From NCBI GenBank assembly GCA_028554755.1, contig JAPTOF010000006.1, positions 14,011,001-14,075,000 of the forward strand: DNA of 64,000 nt. Reading direction: 5' to 3'. The notes below the pieces were generated by a model, which saw only the letters and a list, made by a program, of their open reading frames with translations, searched no databases and was not told the origin of the DNA. Position numbers and translations under genes: made by a program. Positions 59,283 through 64,000 of the stretch are shown here, piece by piece. This DNA is from Cordia subcordata (Eukaryota > Streptophyta > Magnoliopsida > Boraginales > Cordiaceae). Within the stretch, counting starts at the first letter, position 1. Every line of letters starts with the position of its first letter.

Positions 59283-59492
59283 GAGCCTGTTTAGATTAGC
59301 TTTTTCCAAAAGTATTTTTTTTAACAACTTTTAAAAAATAACTTTTTTTTAGCAGTTGAAAATTCTGGTTTCTAAAAAAAACTATTTTTGAACTTTTTGG
59401 AAAACCAAATCAAATAATTATTACAAATTTAATATAATTTTTTCAAGAAAAAAAATACTTTTTCCTAAAAAAAATTAATTCAAACAGGCCCT
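59283..59492. mobile_element. hAT-like MITE (GGCCTGTTTGGATTAGC family)
   Basis: Ends GAGCCTGTTTAGATTAGCTT and AATTCAAACAGGCCCT. The interior is shared with 48391-48626. It is the shortest and cleanest copy, about 210 bp. Confidence 0.75.
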
Positions 59493-59559
59493 AAGACATG
59501 TTTCCACTAGCTTTGACATAAAAAAAAAATCTTTCTTTTGGGAAGTAAATAGCTTTGAA

Positions 59560-60030
59560 CGCTTGAAAGACAGGAGTTGTGGAGCCGACAAGCAATCTCC
59601 ATGATTGTTTCCAAATAAGGACAAGATTATAATTGCAAAGGTTTTTGAAACCCATACTCCAACGATTTTTGAGGTTGAAACTTTATCTCAAGAGATCTAG
59701 TGAATGCCATGTTTATCATTTTTCTCCACCAAAATTTTACAAATAGGGATGAAAGATGGCTGCATGTATTCTTTGGAAGGATAAAATAGGATATTACATA
59801 GGATGAAATCACTTGAAAGACCACTGTCAAGAGGACATCTTTTCTGCCATCTTATAGCAGAAAGAACTTTCATCCTTCAAGTTTGTTAGCCACTCTATCT
59901 TCAAGCCATTTGAAAGCTTTAAGTTTTGAGTTCCTCCACTTAGTGGGTAACTTCAAGTAAAGACGCATGTTATTAGCCATATTAATCCTCAGAATTTTCT
60001 CTAATTTACCAATTAAACAAGCATGTAAGA
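59560..60030 (-). pseudogene. LINE reverse transcriptase C-terminal fragment
   Basis: The minus-strand frame has YFILPKNTCSHLSSLFVKFW WRK in the position of the LP...FWW motif after the LINE RT domain, followed by FQPQKSLEYGFQKPLQL, comparable with the PKSLGGLGFR motif. Stops break it. It is not collinear with the fragment at 57850-58050 for one minus-strand element, so several LINE copies or a rearrangement are involved. Confidence 0.6.
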
Positions 60031-61487
60031 GCTTATCTGGGATTGGTTGTTTGTAATTCTTATTTGGTGGAATTATATATCTTTTTTATCAAAAAAAGGA
60101 AAAACAAAAGGAAAACGCTGTCAAAGCTGGTTCAAACCCTGGTCAAAGAAATCAAAAAATTTAGTCAAAGCTATGAACTCAACACATGCATATCATACTT
60201 CATTAGTGCTTTTACCAATAACCAATCTAGCGTGTGAAAAAAAGATTTAACCATTGAATTTTCTATCCATTGACACCATTAGCTTCTTTTTTGGACATAA
60301 GAACATAACCAGAACCCAATCATCTATAAAGTCAACGTGATACTGTGTACCGATGCTACAACTGTAATGACTTTCTTCTCAAATCCTAACCAACTTTGGC
60401 ATCTTCCGACAATGTGATTGGTTGGGTAAGACTCTCCCTTAACAAAGTTTGTAATGACCTCCAATCTGGATTCAGATCACCAAAAGCATGCGAATCGAGA
60501 AAACATGAACCAACTTTCTTTCCTTCTCTAACAACGGCGCAACCATTGGATATAGCGAGACCATCTCCTTCTCTAGCCGTTACAAGTCCAATGGTACATC
60601 GCTGTCTAATTATTAGGGTAATAAATACAGTATCTAGTAATTAAACAGTAATCTAGATCGCAACACGTGTTTAGTTACTATAACATAATTACACATTAAT
60701 TTTGTATGTTGTGTTTTTTTTGTTTTAATAATTTTCAATAACAATGTTTTTGCTGGAACTTTAGTTAATGAGATTTAAGATTTGTATCTTCATTAATCAT
60801 TTTTTCTTGGTAATAATATCTTTCAAACCCAATAACTTGGGCACTAATTCTTCGTTATTTTTATGTCATGAAAGAGCAGCCAGTCCAACTTAAGATGTCA
60901 AGGTGACAAAGATGCCATATATAAGTTTTTTAGGGAGCTAAAAGAATTGGTACTTTTTGTATATATTCAAATATGCTTGTAACGTAAGATGTGTGTATGT
61001 ATGTGTGTATATCATTGTGAAACTTTTTCTTGAACTTTTATAGTGTGTTTGTGTTACTTTTCAAAAGATGATGTTTTACTAGAAGTCTTTTCATCAATTT
61101 TTTGAGTAAAAAATGTATTAAGAATCCGCCCTTCATTCCCTTCCTTGCAATTGGAGTTTTTACTAGTTTGTAAATAGGAGTTTACCATTGTGTAAGGTAG
61201 TATTCACTGCATCAGACATGTGTTTATATATATACATACATCTCTCTAGTTGTTAAGATAGATACATACAGGTGGATACATGGTGTAATATTTCAGTTTC
61301 TAATACTCCTCTAGTCCAATAGATTATTTCTCGATAAATGCAATGAACTTGTTTGTTGTGCATAATTTTTACCTTTAGGTAGCATGTTTGAAAGAACTCT
61401 TGAGAATAATCTTCTAGATTGTCTTAAGAGATACTAAAACAGTTTTAACAAGCAAGAGCAAGCAATCAACACACTAAAAAGTATAAA
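60031..61487. other. Intergenic
   Basis: The frame at 60396-60644 (82 residues) has no recognised motif. Otherwise AT-rich with short TA/CA runs. Confidence 0.35.
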
Positions 61488-62024
61488 GGGTAAATTTCAC
61501 CAATTTCCTTATAGTTTATTATAAGTATATATTAGTATATTAACTTTTTTTGTAATTTTAAAATAGGTGCTAAATCCTCTTGTAGTTTTAAAATATATAA
61601 TATACATGCCCTAAAGGATATGCACGAGATTTTCCTATAGTCCCCAAATGTATAGCACATATGCCTCTAAAATAAGTGTCTATCGGGACCTTACATCATG
61701 TACGTTAAGTATTGTGCACCTACTAAGTACTATGCACTTTTAGTGAACAAAGACCATAAAATTTATGAATAAATAGTATAAAAATTATGAATAAATATGT
61801 TAATTAAATTGTTCACACAGACCCAAACTATATTAATATTGTGAACAAATAATATTAAGATTTTGAATAAATAGCATTAATATTATAAATAAATGTGAGG
61901 GAGCATGGAGAAGCATGATGGTCAAGGAGGATGGCATAAATTCTGGGTTTCTATGTCTATTTTGAAATTGCAAAATTAACATACACTTATGAGAAATCAT
62001 AGAGGGATTTGATTCATTTTATCC
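61488..62024. mobile_element. MITE of the GGGTAAATT type
   Basis: The left end GGGTAAATTTCACCAATTTC and the right end, read as GGATAAAATGAATCAAATCC on the other strand, are imperfect inverted repeats. Internal motifs (TAGTTTTAAAATA, TTGAAATTGCAAAATTA) show further inverse similarity. Non-coding. Confidence 0.5.
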
Positions 62025-62269
62025 AAATATAAATAGTTGCATGAAAATTATTAATAATTGATCTTCAGCAACCGCACAATAGTTGTATCTCACGGAATTA
62101 TATTTTTTTCCCTGTGAAAGGTTTTAGTCTTGTTGCATGTTTTTGATCTTTATGCTTCGGGGCTACATAGTAATAAAAAAAAGAAAAAAAGTATTCTTTC
62201 CTTTTCTTTTTTGGCACTCAATTAACAATTTCAATGTCAACCGTTTACTTGGTCACGTCCTAATAAGAA

Positions 62270-62843
62270 GTGGCGGAGCCAAGACCCAAAGTTTAGTGCG
62301 TGCACATATATACACATATACATATATATATATATATATGTGTGTGTCTATCAAAAATTAACTATAAAAAATATGTAATATTTTATAATATACATAAGAA
62401 TATAAATAAATATTTATCATTATTGTAAATAGAACTATATTTTATAATTGTCGTCACTTGACTATAGATTTTGAAAATGTAAAATATTAAATTTAAAAAT
62501 ATTTCTTTAGATAAGTGACCAAGCAATCATTTTTTTCTTTTATTTTCCCTTTCTATATTTCAATGTCTGTATCTGTATTTTTTTATTTTTCTACTTAGTT
62601 TCTTTTTTTCATTATGAATCTATTTTTCTGGTTAAAAGTAACATAAAAGTATTGATACTATCTTTATTACAACCATGAGGGAATGCACTCTTATTATGAG
62701 GGGATGCACCTCATTTTAATTAATCTCCCATTATCAAAAAATTAAAAGAAAAAGTAATGATAAAATTTTTTCAAAAAAAATGTGAGAGGGTGCATGGCAC
62801 CCCCCCCCCCTCCCCGGGGGGAGTCTACTTGGCTCCGCCTATG
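62270..62843. mobile_element. Mutator-type MITE with 10-bp target duplication
   Basis: Ends GTGGCGGAGCCAAG and CTTGGCTCCGCCTATG are inverted repeats. The flanks CTAATAAGAA are identical on both sides (62260-62269 and 62844-62853). A 9-10-bp duplication points to the Mutator superfamily. The interior is AT-rich with a TA/TG microsatellite (62317-62347) and a C/G run (62799-62821). Confidence 0.85.
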
Positions 62844-63081
62844 CTAATAAGAATGTATTTTTACACACTTTACTCTTAAATTTATGAACGTAACGTAATA
62901 CCTGTACCTTTTTAATTAATATAGTAGAATATGCTGCTTAACAATCTTCAAGAGTATTATTGCATTTCAATAACAAAATTATTATACCATCAGCCAACAA
63001 AACAACTACAATATGTTTTTAACATAGAAAGCACTCCCACATAATTAGCCAAGTTCCAAAGGTGGAAGAGAATTTGAGAAT

Positions 63082-63143
63082 TGGGCCACAAATGAATCCT
63101 GAAGGGAACAGGCCCAAAAGTGTAGAGACACAATAAAGGCCCA
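63082..63143 (+). promoter_or_regulatory. Three Site II (TGGGCC/GGCCCA) elements
   Basis: TGGGCC at 63082-63087 and GGCCCA at 63111-63116 and 63138-63143 lie 57-118 bases before the ATG at 63200. Site II elements are TCP-factor targets common in promoters of constitutively used plant genes. Confidence 0.55.
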
Positions 63144-63199
63144 CCTATTTCTAACATCCCTCTACATTATCTCCGCTAAGTGAATGTTCTTATCTGAAC

Positions 63200-63822
63200 A
63201 TGGCAGAACCAGTAAGGACCGAGACCACCTCCTCTCCAGGTATTATTATTATTATTTTTTTTTTTTGAAAAAAATTTTCCCCTTATTAGAAAATCTAACC
63301 TCTATTAACAAAAAACTCACAAAGATTTGCATTTGTGTGCGACAAATCTTCATAAAAATCTATTTGATCTAATTTAAGAGTTTGATCGATTAGTAATATG
63401 TTGCAACAACAATTCTAAATTCAAATATATGTCATTTTATTATAAATATTATCGAGTCTTTGATTGGCTAGGACTATGTAACGGACACGGTTTATTACTT
63501 TTAGATTCTTAGCATACTACTTAGGGTAAATTTCTTGTCTCTGACAAGAATTGATTTGCATCTTTTATTGGATTTGATTGGATGACATAGTTTGCAATTC
63601 ACAGAAAGAAAAGATGGGAAAGCTTCGAATTTAATTGAAAGAGCAAAGGAAGAGAAGGAGGCAAATGTTCATACACCTCGTCATCATAGGGAGACACATG
63701 GAAGAAGTGACGACATTGATGAGAACACCCCAGTTGATGAAGTCAAGGGGCCAAGTGTTTTGGAACGAGCAAAGGAAGAAGTTGAAGCTGTTGCCCAAGC
63801 AATACTCCCCAAGAAGAAATGA
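63200..63822 (+). CDS. Small charged protein of unknown function (two exons)
   Basis: Exon 1 63200-63239 begins MAEPVRTETTSSP and ends CCAG|GT. Exon 2 63605-63822 follows an AG acceptor (TTCACAG), and the phases fit (codon GAA across the junction). The product is 85 residues, hydrophilic, without signal or membrane segment. It contains two copies of an ERAKEE motif (LIERAKEEKEA near residues 22-32 and VLERAKEEVEAVAQAI near 66-81) and a Lys-rich C-terminus (LPKKK), probably helical. The family is not recognised and no function is proposed. The 365-bp intron and the upstream Site II motifs support a real gene. AATAAAG at about 63959 could serve as poly(A) signal. The alternative single-exon reading from an upstream codon would run through the splice acceptor. 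Confidence 0.6.
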
Positions 63823-64000
63823 TCTCACTTTTGTTTATAAATTGTGCTTGGTTCGAGATTGGGATTGGGATTACGGAGTAATTTAAATAGTTGTAATTGT
63901 TTTCTTTTTGTAAGAGTAATGACTTGATTCATAGCTGAGTTAGGTAAGGATTGAGGATAATAAAGAAAAAGATAAATGTATTCGATTCATCATCCGTTCT

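Overview
The window is nuclear DNA from a flowering plant, almost certainly a eudicot. It is AT-rich, has GT-AG introns, two clearly plant-type host genes and a dense layer of plant transposon families (Copia, MULE, hAT, CACTA, Helitron, SINE, LINE). No bacterial or organellar gene set is present. I see only three intact host genes; nearly everything else is mobile DNA in different stages of decay.

Host genes. At the left end (324-4535, +) is a three-exon gene for bacterial-type ribosomal protein bL34 with an N-terminal extension, most likely the mitochondrial bL34m. About 3.7 kb further (8205-9893, -) is a three-exon R2R3-MYB gene, best matched to MYB26/MS35, the regulator of anther endothecium wall thickening. 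In Arabidopsis the same two genes are neighbours as I recall (AT3G13882 and AT3G13890), so the left 10 kb looks like a conserved microsyntenic block. At the right end (63200-63822, +) a two-exon gene encodes an 85-residue charged protein of unknown function, with three Site II (GGCCCA) motifs upstream.

Mobile DNA. From 11.1 to 23.3 kb lie a short gag/protease-only Copia element with intact 5-bp target duplication, a Helitron-like element, and a decayed full-length Copia element whose integrase is split by a 1.9-kb solo LTR. The centre (28.5-38.1 kb) is a 9.7-kb Mutator-like element (MULE) with very long terminal inverted repeats of about 2.2 and 3.0 kb. Each repeat carries subterminal hairpin remnants, a TATA box, a tandem-repeat leader and the start of a plant-mobile-domain (PMD) gene. 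The left arm runs into a complete but stop-ridden PMD gene. The right arm runs in frame into the DDE transposase, so the transposase has a PMD N-terminus. This MULE probably sits inside an older minus-strand LTR retrotransposon (LTRs at 27.0-27.5 and 39.35-39.78 kb) that was also hit by a SINE. From 40.8 to 62.8 kb there are an internally deleted Copia element, several hAT-, CACTA- and Mutator-type MITEs, LTR-like sequence and LINE fragments.

How it fits together. The host genes lie at the edges and the repeats fill the middle. The MULE is the most unusual object: one promoter-bearing repeat appears to have served two genes, and the two proteins would have shared about 216 N-terminal residues. 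Both genes are now inactivated, mainly by TAG stop codons, a pattern expected from decay of CHG-methylated DNA. All identities rest on reading the sequence; no database search was run.
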